From the NCBI RefSeq assembly GCF_000263715.2, contig NZ_CM001514.1, positions 3,785,674 to 3,849,673 of the forward strand: DNA of 64,000 nt, written 5' to 3'. The notes beneath the pieces were generated by a model, which ran no database searches, had not been told where the DNA came from, and saw only the letters and a program-made list of their open reading frames with translations. Position numbers and translations under genes: made by a program. Shown piece after piece: positions 8,845-18,200 of this stretch; the first letter of the stretch is position 1; the number at the start of each line of letters is the position of its first letter. Origin of the DNA: Pseudomonas synxantha BG33R (GTDB lineage Bacteria > Pseudomonadota > Gammaproteobacteria > Pseudomonadales > Pseudomonadaceae).

Positions 8845-9678
8845 TCAATATTCTTCAGGATTCGTGCGGATAAGGCTTTCAACGGCTTCGCGAAGTTGAG
8901 GCTGATCCGGCAGCTGAATCCCGAACGTGTCGTGCAATAGCGCCAGCAACTCGTCGGCACTCTGAAGCGTGCGCTTTTCACTGGGCCGATCCAGGTAATG
9001 AAGCGCATAGTGGGCGTTGGCCAAGGTATGACGTTTACCGGGGGCAAGCAGCGCGGCCTTCAACTGCCCAACGAACGGCGACCCCGGGTGCGTGGAGACG
9101 TACCAGTTGCCGATTTCGTAGTCGATATCTGCCTGCACTTGCAGATCGAACACGTACAAGCCGCGCCACTCTTCACCGACCTGGGCCCACAATGTGTAGC
9201 TGCCCTGATTGCATGTCAGGCGAAAAGGCTCATGGGCAGTGGCCTGGGGCGCTTCGTTGTCCAGCTGCAACGGGCTGCTGGGGACCATGCCACCGAAGCC
9301 GACATCGGTGATATAGCGCACGCTGTCGAGGGTCACCAGGCTTAGACGGTGAGTACGGCCGGTGTGGGCGTCCGGTGGCCCGCCAATCACCACACGACCG
9401 GTGATGCCGCGAGCCTCATAGCCCAGTTCCTGCAACAAGGCCAGGAACAGCTGGTTCAACTCATAGCAATAGCCGCCGCGTCCTTGGTGCAACACCTTCT
9501 GTGTGACGCTTTGCAGGTCAATCAGCACCGACGCGTGCATCAGGGTCGACAGGCTTTCAAAGGCAAAGGTGCAGACATGGCGTAGCTGCAAGTCCCGCAG
9601 GGTCTGCAAGGTGGGTGCCGGTGGCGAGGCATAGCCCAGGCGTTGCAGGTACAGGCGGCTATCCGTGGGTGTGAGCAT
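8845..9678 (-). CDS. nhoA: Arylamine N-acetyltransferase
   Basis: A 277-residue cytoplasmic enzyme that transfers acetyl from acetyl-CoA to arylamines, arylhydroxylamines or hydrazines. The Cys-His-Asp triad of the NAT family is intact: Cys71 in GRGGYCYELN, His110 in GRTHRLSLV and Asp125 in TDVGFGG. The N-terminal FAFESLS segment is also conserved. Length is normal for bacterial NATs. It sits alone, upstream of the outer-membrane barrel gene with a 125-bp gap, and diverges from the small DUF6555-like gene. Confidence 0.93.
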   Translation of the reverse strand: MLTPTDSRLYLQRLGYASPPAPTLQTLRDLQLRHVCTFAFESLSTLMHASVLIDLQSVTQKVLHQGRGGYCYELNQLFLALLQELGYEARGITGRVVIGGPPDAHTGRTHRLSLVTLDSVRYITDVGFGGMVPSSPLQLDNEAPQATAHEPFRLTCNQGSYTLWAQVGEEWRGLYVFDLQVQADIDYEIGNWYVSTHPGSPFVGQLKAALLAPGKRHTLANAHYALHYLDRPSEKRTLQSADELLALLHDTFGIQLPDQPQLREAVESLIRTNPEEY

Positions 9679-9798
9679 GGCGCGATCCTCGGGCGCAGGG
9701 CAAGAGCGTCACTATGCCGCGCCACTGCGTACGTTGTCATTTTGAATGAACCTTTTAGAACGCTGGCCTATCCATCTATAACAAGACAGGGAGGCAAC

Positions 9799-10035
9799 AT
9801 GAGTACCGCAAAAATCTACACCATCCACTATCAGCTACACGGTAAACCCAAGTCTTTCGTGGTGCGCGCCGAGGTGATGAATAACGCCGAAGCCTGGCAC
9901 TGGGCGGCCGTTGATGCCGACATTGCCCATGTCAGCCGCATCGGCCGCGTCGGTCACGAGCAAGTGAAAAAAACCACCCGGCCCTGGGCGGAAAAATACG
10001 GCATCACCGACGTCAGTTGGACCCCACCCAAATAA
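9799..10035 (+). CDS. Small conserved Pseudomonas protein (DUF6555-like)
   Basis: Encodes 78 residues from ATG 9799, with a strong GGGAGG site just upstream. The sequence (YTIHYQLHGKPKSFVVRAE, NAEAWHWAAVDADI, VKKTTRPWAEKYGITDVSW) matches the pattern I know from small proteins widespread in Pseudomonas and labelled DUF6555; that label is from memory. It has no signal peptide or membrane segment. Function is unknown. It diverges from the NAT gene and is followed by a GC-rich hairpin. Confidence 0.8.
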   Translation: MSTAKIYTIHYQLHGKPKSFVVRAEVMNNAEAWHWAAVDADIAHVSRIGRVGHEQVKKTTRPWAEKYGITDVSWTPPK

Positions 10036-10039
10036 ACAA

Positions 10040-10061
10040 AGCCCCGCACGACGGCGGGGCT
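10040..10061 (-). terminator. Terminator for the minus-strand small-protein pair
   Basis: AGCCCCGC and GCGGGGCT form an 8-bp stem with a 6-nt loop (ACGACG). On the minus strand it is followed by TTTGTTTATTT, so it best serves the genes at 10066-10452. The plus strand lacks a clear T-run. Confidence 0.65.
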
Positions 10062-10065
10062 CGGT

Positions 10066-10260
10066 TCACTTCTTCAAGTCGCCCAACGGATCGTAGGGCG
10101 GCTTTTTCTCAGATGACTTTTTCTCATCCAGCGGCGCAATAGCCGGACCTACCGGGTCGACCTGAGGGTCGGCCACATCTGGCGAGTCCGGGTCGAAACC
10201 CAGCTCATCCTTGCCACTGGCGTGCTCGTTGGAGTGGGGACCATCGGTACGTTTGTTCAT
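10066..10260 (-). CDS. Small acidic, proline-rich hypothetical protein
   Basis: Encodes 64 residues from ATG 10260 (MNKRTDGPHSNEHASGKDEL), with AGGAG six bases upstream deciding this start over GTG 10263. The composition is low-complexity and polar: runs of Asp, Pro, Glu and Lys, with no hydrophobic core, signal or membrane segment. It is predicted to be disordered. It follows a similar small gene by only 12 bp and probably shares its transcript. No function can be assigned. Confidence 0.6.
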   Translation of the reverse strand: MNKRTDGPHSNEHASGKDELGFDPDSPDVADPQVDPVGPAIAPLDEKKSSEKKPPYDPLGDLKK

Positions 10261-10272
10261 CACATGCTCCTG

Positions 10273-10452
10273 CTAAAGCGGCCGCGCTTTGTCGTGGAGG
10301 TTTTCCAGGTCTTGTTCGACGTGCTCGACATCGTTGTCGGGGCCACGCTCTTTGGGATCGTTGGGGCGCAAAGCATCGTTGTCGCGCTCCTCCTCACCCG
10401 GCGTGCGGTTCGGATCCGGTGTACCTGGCGGTGGCTGCTTGTGTTCAGACAT
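10273..10452 (-). CDS. Small Pro/Asp/Glu-rich hypothetical protein
   Basis: Encodes 59 residues, start ATG 10452 (MSEHKQPPPGTPDPNRT) and stop TAG at 10273. The protein is hydrophilic, rich in Pro, Asp, Asn and Glu, and ends in a short probably helical segment (DVEHVEQDLENLHDKA). Together with the 10066-10260 protein it forms a likely two-gene unit of disordered small proteins. Such genes are often missed by annotation. Coding is supported by the uninterrupted frame, the tight 12-bp spacing and the shared terminator. Function unknown. Confidence 0.5.
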   Translation of the reverse strand: MSEHKQPPPGTPDPNRTPGEEERDNDALRPNDPKERGPDNDVEHVEQDLENLHDKARPL

Positions 10453-10567
10453 GATGGCTTACCTCATGAGGGGCTTCACAGGTTTAGAGAAACCGTGCGC
10501 AGTCATCGTTCAACTTCATTGCTGCAAGCATGAGAAGATGACCGCCCTTTCTGGAGACCTGACCCGG

Positions 10568-11089
10568 ATGTTCGAGCTCAAACCCTGCGACCCTGTCACC
10601 TACCGTCAACAGACCCGCCGCAGCACGCTGATCGTGGCCGTGCTGTTCCTGGCCCTGGCCATGCTGCTGTCGAGCCTGGCGGTGATGCTGTTTGGTGAGC
10701 CTGGGGGGGACAACTTTCGCTTCAATGTCGGCGGTGTATTTGCCGGGGTGTTGATCACCGTCGCACTGGTGCGTGGCCCGTTCTGGTCCCAGCCCTGGCT
10801 CGCGCCGGCGGTGTACGGCTGGCGGCTCAAGCGCAGCCTGATGAGCGTGACCAACGTAATGCACAAGGTCACCGAGCGGGTACAAGCCAACGACCCGGCC
10901 GCCATCAAACTGTTGCGTTTCTATCACCTGGGGCTGACGCAAATGCATGAGCTGGATGCCAACTCCAGCGCCCAGGCGCAACTGGTCGGCGAGATTGACG
11001 CACACAAGGCCAAGATGCACGCCCTGGGGATCGATACCGAGCAAACACGGTTTGACCCCGCGTGGCTGGAAACCCTCAAAAGCACTTGA
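10568..11089 (+). CDS. DUF3087-type membrane protein
   Basis: Encodes 173 residues from ATG 10568 (MFELKPCDPVTYRQQ), with GGAG about 11 bases upstream. An in-frame ATG at 10538 is possible but less family-like. Two hydrophobic helices near the N-terminus (about residues 18-42 and 53-73) anchor it in the inner membrane. They are followed by a soluble helical C-terminus containing AIKLLRFYHLGLTQMHELD. The arrangement fits the DUF3087 family of gamma-proteobacteria. Function unknown. It converges on the DyP peroxidase gene with a 31-bp gap. Confidence 0.75.
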   Translation: MFELKPCDPVTYRQQTRRSTLIVAVLFLALAMLLSSLAVMLFGEPGGDNFRFNVGGVFAGVLITVALVRGPFWSQPWLAPAVYGWRLKRSLMSVTNVMHKVTERVQANDPAAIKLLRFYHLGLTQMHELDANSSAQAQLVGEIDAHKAKMHALGIDTEQTRFDPAWLETLKST

Positions 11090-11120
11090 AACGTGCCTCA
11101 GGCAGCAAGCAAAAAGGCTG

Positions 11121-11981
11121 TTAACAAACCAAACTCAGGTCCAGACGCCCTTCCCTGACCGGGGGACACCAGTAATAGCCACCGGTCAATGGCTTACTGA
11201 TGCGGTACAAACCATCGACAATCCCATCCTCCAACCCGCTCATACGCCGCAACTGCGCTTCAAATGCATCGAAGGAATGACCAAACGCGAGGAACATCAA
11301 TCCTGCCTGGCCATTCTCGGCCCAAGGCATCGAGCGGCGCACCACGAAGGCTTCCGGGGTAAAGCTTTCCTGGGCTGTGCGCTTGGTGTGGGCCGATTCC
11401 GGAGCGTCGTCGAGTTCTTCGTTGTCGCCATGGCGGCGGCCGATGATGTGATCACGCTCCTGGGCAGGCAACGCGGCGAACCCGTCGAGGTCGTGCTGCC
11501 ATTGCTGGATGGCGGCAAAGCTGGCACCGCTGTCGGTCAAGGCGGCCTCCACGGCGGCATCGTCGTGAGGGTTTTCGGTGCCGTCTTCGTAGTCGGTCAG
11601 GTCAAAACCGGTCTTGTAGCGGAAGCCTTCAGTCGATTGCACCAGGCGAAACGCCGGGGCCAGGGCTTTCTCGATGGCACGACTACGCAGCAGCAACTCG
11701 CCACGATCCGCCCCATGCAGCCATACCCACAGCGCCTGTTGAGTCGAAGGGTTGTCAGCGCCAGGGCCGCTGACGGCGGGGAATGCACGCAGCCCTTCAA
11801 TTTCGGCGCCCAGCGCCTTTACCAGCGAATCACCGAAACCGACCACGGCCGCCGCATCCGTCAACTGCACCAGCGCGTCCAGCGCCGCGGGCACGGCTTG
11901 CAGGGAATCGAGGGCGAAAAACAGATGGCGGGCCTGCAAAGGCACCGGTGCGGCAAGAATGCCCGGCTGGTACTGACTCAT
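11121..11981 (-). CDS. DyP-type haem peroxidase
   Basis: Encodes 286 residues from ATG 11981 (MSQYQPGIL), with AAGGAG upstream. The catalytic-loop motif with the distal aspartate is YEDGTENP (usually GxxDG...NP), and the probable proximal haem histidine is in PESAHTKR. The Arg segment (VRRSMPW) and the C-terminal GLMFLAFGHSFDAFE are also typical. DyP enzymes are haem peroxidases of broad substrate range acting at low pH. This one has no signal peptide and is likely cytoplasmic. It diverges from the GapN-like dehydrogenase across 138 bp. Confidence 0.9.
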   Translation of the reverse strand: MSQYQPGILAAPVPLQARHLFFALDSLQAVPAALDALVQLTDAAAVVGFGDSLVKALGAEIEGLRAFPAVSGPGADNPSTQQALWVWLHGADRGELLLRSRAIEKALAPAFRLVQSTEGFRYKTGFDLTDYEDGTENPHDDAAVEAALTDSGASFAAIQQWQHDLDGFAALPAQERDHIIGRRHGDNEELDDAPESAHTKRTAQESFTPEAFVVRRSMPWAENGQAGLMFLAFGHSFDAFEAQLRRMSGLEDGIVDGLYRISKPLTGGYYWCPPVREGRLDLSLVC

Positions 11982-12119
11982 GTGAACTCCTTCTGAAAAG
12001 CCGCGCAGTTTACCCGGCGCGCACCGCGCTGCGAACAACAATGCGCGTAAGCCTTGCCTTAGAGCCGCTAGTTGGGTGACTCTCTAGTCATGTTTTGCAA
12101 CTATTCCAGGGGTAGCGAC

Positions 12120-13736
12120 ATGACCACCAGCAACCTGCTCGCCCAGCTGTTTCCCACTTCCGTCGCCCAGATTCCCGAGCAATTTCGCCTGACGGCGCCC
12201 ATTGAGCAGCGTGACTATCTGGTTGATGGCCAGCTGCGGGTGTGGAATGGCCCGCTCGCTCGCGTGCAAAGCCCGGTGCAACTGGGCGACGAACGCGTGC
12301 ATATCGGCAGCACGCCATTGCTGGACGCCGACACCGCCCTCACCGCCCTGGATGCCGCCGTGCGTGCCTATGACCGCGGCCAGGGTGAGTGGCCGACGAT
12401 GCGCGTTGTCGAACGTATCCAGCACGTCGAGGCATTTTTGCGGCGTATGCGCGAACAGCGCGATGCGGTGGTGAAGCTGCTGATGTGGGAAATCGGCAAG
12501 AACCTCAAGGACTCGCAGAAAGAATTCGACCGTACCTGCGACTACATCACCGACACCATCAACGCCCTCAAGGAACTCGACCGCCGTAGCAGCCGCTTCG
12601 AGCTGGAACAGGACACACTCGGGCAAATCCGCCGCGTACCGCTGGGCGTGGCGCTGTGCATGGGGCCTTACAACTACCCGTTGAACGAGACCTTCACCAC
12701 ACTGATCCCGGCGTTGATCATGGGCAATACCGTGGTGTTCAAACCGGCCAAGCTCGGTGTGCTGTTGATCCGCCCCTTGCTGGAGGCGTTCCGCGACAGC
12801 TTCCCGGCCGGGGTGATCAACGTGATCTACGGCAGCGGCCGCGAAACCGTGAGCGCGCTGATGGCCAGCGGCAAGATCGACATCTTTGCCTTTATCGGCA
12901 CCAACAAGGCCGCCAGCGACCTGAAAAAGCTGCACCCCAAGCCGCACCGCTTGCGAGCCGCCCTGGGCCTGGACGCGAAAAATCCCGGCATCGTGCTGCC
13001 CGAGGTGGACCTGGATAACGCGGTGAGTGAAGCGGTCACCGGTTCGCTGTCATTTAACGGCCAGCGTTGCACTGCATTGAAGATCCTGTTCGTGCATGAA
13101 GATGTCGTCGATAGCTTTATCAAAAAATTCAACGCCAAACTCGCGACGCTCAAGCCCGGTATGCCCTGGGAAGACGGCGTGGCGCTGACGCCACTGCCGG
13201 AAGTGGGCAAGGTGGATTACCTCAACGAACTGGTGGCGGATGCCGCCCGACACGGCGCCCAGGTGGTCAATAGCGAGGGCGGCAGCAGCCGTGGTTCGTT
13301 CTTCTACCCGGCGGTGCTGTACCCGGTGAACCCACAGATGCGCGTCTACCATGAGGAGCAATTCGGCCCGGTGGTGCCGATCGTGCCCTACCGTGACCTG
13401 GAGACCGTGATCGACTACGTGCTGGACTCGGATTTTGGCCAGCAGTTGAGTATCTTCGGCACCGACCCCGTCGCCGTCGGGCGCCTGGTGGACACCTTTG
13501 CCAACCAGGTCGGCCGCATCAATATCAACGCCCAGTGCCAGCGCGGGCCGGACACCTTTCCGTTCAACGGCCGCAAGAACTCGGCCGAGGGAACGCTGTC
13601 GGTGCATGACGCCTTGCGCGTGTTTTCGATCCGCACCCTGGTGGCGACCAAGTTCCAGGAGAGTAACAAGGCGTTGGTCAGCGATATCCTGCGCAACCGT
13701 GACTCGAGCTTCCTGACGACCGATTACATTTTCTGA
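12120..13736 (+). CDS. NADP-dependent glyceraldehyde-3-phosphate dehydrogenase (GapN-like aldehyde dehydrogenase)
   Basis: Encodes 538 residues from ATG 12120 (AGGGGTAGCGAC upstream). The aldehyde-dehydrogenase fold is clear: GPYNYPLN with the oxyanion Asn185, a cofactor segment VVFKPAK and GSGRE, and the nucleophile Cys317 in SFNGQRCTALK. The best match in pattern is the GapN-like subgroup annotated as NADP-dependent non-phosphorylating G3P dehydrogenase. Oddly, the usual catalytic glutamate (ELGG motif) is replaced by AALGLDAKN, with Ala281 at that place. I believe this also occurs in Pseudomonas relatives but cannot check. It is transcribed away from the DyP gene and followed by a REPIN. 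Confidence 0.85.
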   Translation: MTTSNLLAQLFPTSVAQIPEQFRLTAPIEQRDYLVDGQLRVWNGPLARVQSPVQLGDERVHIGSTPLLDADTALTALDAAVRAYDRGQGEWPTMRVVERIQHVEAFLRRMREQRDAVVKLLMWEIGKNLKDSQKEFDRTCDYITDTINALKELDRRSSRFELEQDTLGQIRRVPLGVALCMGPYNYPLNETFTTLIPALIMGNTVVFKPAKLGVLLIRPLLEAFRDSFPAGVINVIYGSGRETVSALMASGKIDIFAFIGTNKAASDLKKLHPKPHRLRAALGLDAKNPGIVLPEVDLDNAVSEAVTGSLSFNGQRCTALKILFVHEDVVDSFIKKFNAKLATLKPGMPWEDGVALTPLPEVGKVDYLNELVADAARHGAQVVNSEGGSSRGSFFYPAVLYPVNPQMRVYHEEQFGPVVPIVPYRDLETVIDYVLDSDFGQQLSIFGTDPVAVGRLVDTFANQVGRININAQCQRGPDTFPFNGRKNSAEGTLSVHDALRVFSIRTLVATKFQESNKALVSDILRNRDSSFLTTDYIF

Positions 13737-13769
13737 AGCCAACCCCGTTCCAATGTGCAGACAGGTCAG

Positions 13770-13856
13770 TGTGGGAGCTGGCTTGCCTGCGATGCCGGCG
13801 CCTCGGTCTTTCAGTCAGGTCGCGGTGATGCTATCGCAGGCAAGCCAGCTCCCACA
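13770..13856. repeat. REP doublet (REPIN), GTGGGAGCTGGCTTGCCTGC type
   Basis: Arms at 13771-13793 and 13833-13855 are exact inverted copies (GTGGGAGCTGGCTTGCCTGC plus GAT). The same arm recurs at about 34996 and 40975. Confidence 0.9.
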
Positions 13857-13899
13857 TTGAGTCGAGCACATTCATACATTTGAGGCCACTTCAATACCG

Positions 13900-14961
13900 A
13901 TGAACCTGCCCATTTTTGCCCGGCGCCTACTGCGCCCCCTGCTCGACCCGTACCGGCGTTTTCGCCACGCCAAGCTGATCCACGCTGCACGCGTATCCGT
14001 CGGTTTGCTGGCGACCATCCTGCTCACCAGCGGCCTGAGCCTGCCCCACGGCGAATGGGCATCGGTGACCATGCTGATCGTGATCGGCGGCTTGCAGCAC
14101 CATGGCAATATCGGCAAGAAAGCCGTGGAGCGCGCTTACGGCACCTTGATCGGCGCCAGCGTCGGTTTACTGCTGGTGGTGCAACAGGCTTACTTCGGCC
14201 TGCCACTGTTGACCTATCTGTTGATGTCGGTGGTGTGCGGGTTCTTTTCCTACCATGCCATCGGCAAGGGCGGTTACATCGCGCTGCTGTCGGCGATCAC
14301 GGTGTTTATCGTCGCCGGCCACGGGGACAATCCGATCTCTGATGGCTTGTGGCGTACCGTCGATATCCTGATCGGCATCGTACTGGCCCTGGCCTTCTCC
14401 TTCGCCCTGCCACTGTATGCGGTGTACTCATGGCGCTACAACCTGGCCAGTGCATTGCGTGATTGCGCGCAGATCTACAGCCGCATCATCGGTGGCCAAT
14501 CGGTGACCGATGATGAACACCTCAAGCTGCTCAACCGCCTGAATGCAGCAATGTTGCAACTGCGCTCGTTGATGCCGTCGGTGTCCAAGGAAGTGCGGAT
14601 CTCCATGACCGAACTGGACGCGATCCAGCGTCACCTGCGCATGTGCATCAGTACCCTGGAGATTCTCGGCAATACCCGGCCAGATCCGCGCGACAAGCAG
14701 GCCACGGCGCGGATGCAGGTGATGCTCAAGGCCGAGCACCGGCAGATTCGAGTGCAGTTGGTGGGGATGGCGCGGGCGTTGAAATCGGGGGTCACCGAGC
14801 GCTTGGAGCGCACAGGCCCCAGAGCTGGCAGTGAGTCTGCATTGGATGCGCCGGTTTACAGTGCGCTGGATGGGTATCGATTATTGACGGTGCAATTGGC
14901 AGCGAATGTCGATGCGATGCGTCAACGCTTGGCCAAAAGCGCTGGCCGCTGGAAGATCTGA
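13900..14961 (+). CDS. FUSC-family inner-membrane protein
   Basis: Encodes 353 residues. The N-terminal half is a bundle of about six membrane helices, with the family's conserved features: ERAYGTLIGASVGLLL after the first helices and a matching LWRTVDILIGIVLALAFSF in the second set. The C-terminal third is soluble and helical (LRSLMPSVSKEVRISM, LDAIQRHLRMCISTLEILG). This matches fusaric-acid-resistance/YccS-like proteins, often presumed exporters of aromatic acids. It lies alone between a REPIN and a terminator. The actual substrate is unknown. Confidence 0.8.
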   Translation: MNLPIFARRLLRPLLDPYRRFRHAKLIHAARVSVGLLATILLTSGLSLPHGEWASVTMLIVIGGLQHHGNIGKKAVERAYGTLIGASVGLLLVVQQAYFGLPLLTYLLMSVVCGFFSYHAIGKGGYIALLSAITVFIVAGHGDNPISDGLWRTVDILIGIVLALAFSFALPLYAVYSWRYNLASALRDCAQIYSRIIGGQSVTDDEHLKLLNRLNAAMLQLRSLMPSVSKEVRISMTELDAIQRHLRMCISTLEILGNTRPDPRDKQATARMQVMLKAEHRQIRVQLVGMARALKSGVTERLERTGPRAGSESALDAPVYSALDGYRLLTVQLAANVDAMRQRLAKSAGRWKI

Positions 14962-15086
14962 ATAGGTGAACGCCTCGACTATTTTATGGCCGTCACACAT
15001 TCACACTTTCTCTTACATATTTTTCACGATTTGTTCACATCCCAGAACGTAGGGTAAAGCCTCATCCGTTACAAACGTTGCATATC

Positions 15087-15114
15087 AAGCCCGCCGCCCC
15101 AGCGGGCTTTTTTT
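15087..15114 (+). terminator. Rho-independent terminator
   Basis: AAGCCCGC and GCGGGCTT form an 8-bp stem with a 7-nt loop, followed by T8. It lies about 125 bp after the FUSC gene. The 288-bp gap 14962-15249 otherwise shows only the GGAGGG ribosome site of the next gene. Confidence 0.9.
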
Positions 15115-15249
15115 TGCCTGCACTATGGCAATCAGTGTTTCTTTATCCAGACCATTCGTCGCCACTGTCATTTCTCACAGCTATCCCATTCGTCTTCCGA
15201 GACGCTTAATTCCTCCAGTGAGCTAATTAATTTGCGGAGGGATTTTTCC

Positions 15250-18200
15250 ATGAGCCAAAACACTGACCTTTCAGTCGTCACAAACGCCGCGCCATTGCCC
15301 GTGATCGACTCAGGGCAATTGTCAGAGTCGGCAGAAGAGGCCATTGACCTGTCCGGCCCCCGGCCCCTTAACCGCAGCTACTTCCTACCGCCACAGTCAA
15401 TCCAGGGCACCATCACCTCCGATAGCTTTAAAAACGTGCCGTTCGAGGTGTTGCCCCTCTATATTCCGGGCTTGACGCAAACAGTCGTCGGCTTCGATGG
15501 TGGCATAAACAAAGCGGCTCTGGAGGTTCATCGGGACCTGGGGCTGTTGTGCAACCTGTTGGCCTACCTGAATATGGCTAAGGACGACTTCGTAGAGCTG
15601 TTCAGCGAAGACCTGCTAATCCCTGTCGCGACCTATAACGTCACCCAGGATGACGTCGACAAGAGTCGTATGATTCCGTTGTACATCCCTCGAACCCGTC
15701 TTCCTGATGGTCCGGTCAACCCGGTGTTCATGAGAGTGACTCGCCTCGGTGGCACGCCCAAAGAAACCAAACACTTCAATCTGAAGGTCGATACCGTGGC
15801 CCCCGCTGGTCGCAACCCGATCGGCAGTACGCTGCAAAACGAAAACCTGCCGATTCCGGTGTTCCCTGAGCACATCATCATTTTTGGAGTGACGCAGGCC
15901 GACGCACACAAGGGGGTACCGGTTACCTTCAAGTTCTACCCGGTCGATGCGACCCAGGAACCCAGCACCTACCGGGCCACACGTGACCGTATTCGCTTGC
16001 GCATTAATGGGATCGCGGCGCCCATCCTTCCGCTCACCGAAAGCCAAGCCTCCGGACGTGAAGACATCACCTTCACGCTTTATGATGGCTTCTGGAAGCA
16101 GGTACGCAGTGGTTCCCATGTGTGTGAATATGAAATCATCGACGAGGTCGGCAACGCGTCCCTCGGCTGGTCACCGGCGCTGCTGTTGAATGTCAGGCTT
16201 GACGACGGGGCTGAGCCGCTCTTACCCAAAGCGCTTGTGCTCGAAGCCCCGAACAATACCCTTGACCACGATCAACTCAATGGGCGCGATGCAACCATCT
16301 TTATTAACACCCCAGGCCCGGACTTTGCCCTTGAGGATGTTGTGCGTGTAACCGTCAAGGGCCGTTCGAGCGGTGGCGTTATCACCACCACCTACAACTC
16401 TCCACCGCTTACCTCACTGAGCTTTATCACCCTGCCCTTCCCGAATGCCGACCTGCGCCCCCTTATCAGCGGGCAGTTCCAGCTGTCCTATGAGCGCATT
16501 CGCAGCGACGTGCCCAACCGTTACTCCGACGGCAACATCTTTAATGTCATCGGTACGCCCATCGATATGCGCCTGCCGCCACCCGTAGTGCTGGAAGCGC
16601 CCGGCGGCGTCCTCGACCCACAATCACCGCTTGTTAACATTGTTGTCAGGGCGTACCCCGAACTGGGCCAGGACCCCTTTGATCTGGTGATTCTGATCCT
16701 CGAGGGCACGAAAGCCAACGGCACTCGCTACTACGACGAAATCTACGAATCTGCGGGAGGGGGCGATGTGTTATTTCCCATTGCCAACGGCCCGAACGGC
16801 GTGATTGCCGGTCTTGAAGGCGGCACACTCAGGCTTCTTTATCAGGTGGACAATGGGGATGACGTGCGCACTTCAATGGACGTGACAGTCAACGTCGGCA
16901 ACGCAGTGGCCTCATTGCCGGAGCCTGAGGTCATGGAAGCGCCGGCGCCGCTGTATCAATTCGACCCCGAACAATCCACCGAGCACGCCAATATCGTGGT
17001 CAAGAGTAACCCTGACTTTCTGCTCAACGATATCGTGACGCTTTACTGTGAGGGCAGCGCGCCTGGCGGAACAGCACCTGCGCAGGCGTTTCCGATACGG
17101 CGTCAATGGGTCGGGCGAGATCTGCGCTTCAAACTGGAGCGTAGCTACATCCTTGCCAATATCGACAAGACCATGCGCATCTACTACACGCGCTGGCGCG
17201 AAAACGTACTGACGCGGTTTTCTCACGCGGTGAACATAAAGGTGGGCTCCAAGCTCGAACTGAAAGCCCCCACCGTGCTCGAGGCGACGCCGACAGGCCC
17301 GGACCAGGCCAGCCTGGACCCATTGCACGTGCTGCCGCCTAATCGACCGGTGGTGACTATTCGCGTGGTATCGGACAAGTTCCCTCCTGGGTCGGATATC
17401 AAAGTGTTCATCGTCGGCAAGCCGGGTGTCGGCATGCCGAATATTCCGGCCAAACCCGCCACGCCCGAACCTGGAGAAAACTACGTCAGCTTCACCGTGC
17501 CACATGCTTTTGTGGCAGCGTATCTGGCCGATAAATGCACGATTTATTACAACCTTATCGAGACCAGCAAGACCACCAAGTCCGATGAGTTGACATTGAT
17601 GATCCAGGCACTGTCAGCGCAAGAGTGGAATTTGGTGAGTGTGCCCAGTGCGCCCTCCGGTGTGATCGATACCAGTAAATCCCATCGCATAGAAGTGCGG
17701 GGATGGCGGTTCATGAAAGCTGGACAGCCCGTTTATATTGACTTGTGCAGTAGCCAATACCATGAACTACGAACCGGCGCAGTGGTGAGCCCTGGTGAGG
17801 CCAACGCCAAACTGATCAGCGCAGAAATACCATCGAGTTATCTGCGCTCATTGAAAGAGGGTGACCCACTGGACGTGCATGTATTTGTAAACTTGGAAGA
17901 ACATGACGACAAGGCCTCAGCACAACCGTTGAAGCCTGTGAGCTATACAATAAAAAAATTATCAGGGGAAATCGTGGGCAACGTAACGGTCAGGAATGGG
18001 CCGACATACCTTGCCATTAGCTCGGATGATAAACGGGTGTACGTTGCCAGCACGGGAACTGGCGGCTATGGCATTACCGTATTCGATGCAGATGGGGGTG
18101 AAGTTATCAGTACCCATCCGCTCTCATATCAACCGCGCGGAGTGGCGCTAAAACCTGACGGCAACGTGCTTTATGTAAGTATTTCCAATGCCAGATACCA

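Noticed and set aside
13770..13856. Could be a CRISPR repeat or attachment site
   Set aside because: Only one doublet per site, no regularly spaced array, no integrase; the arms match known REP structure.
14962..15086. Possible small RNA before the terminator at 15087
   Set aside because: No convincing promoter pair or structure other than the terminator; better explained as 3' untranslated region.
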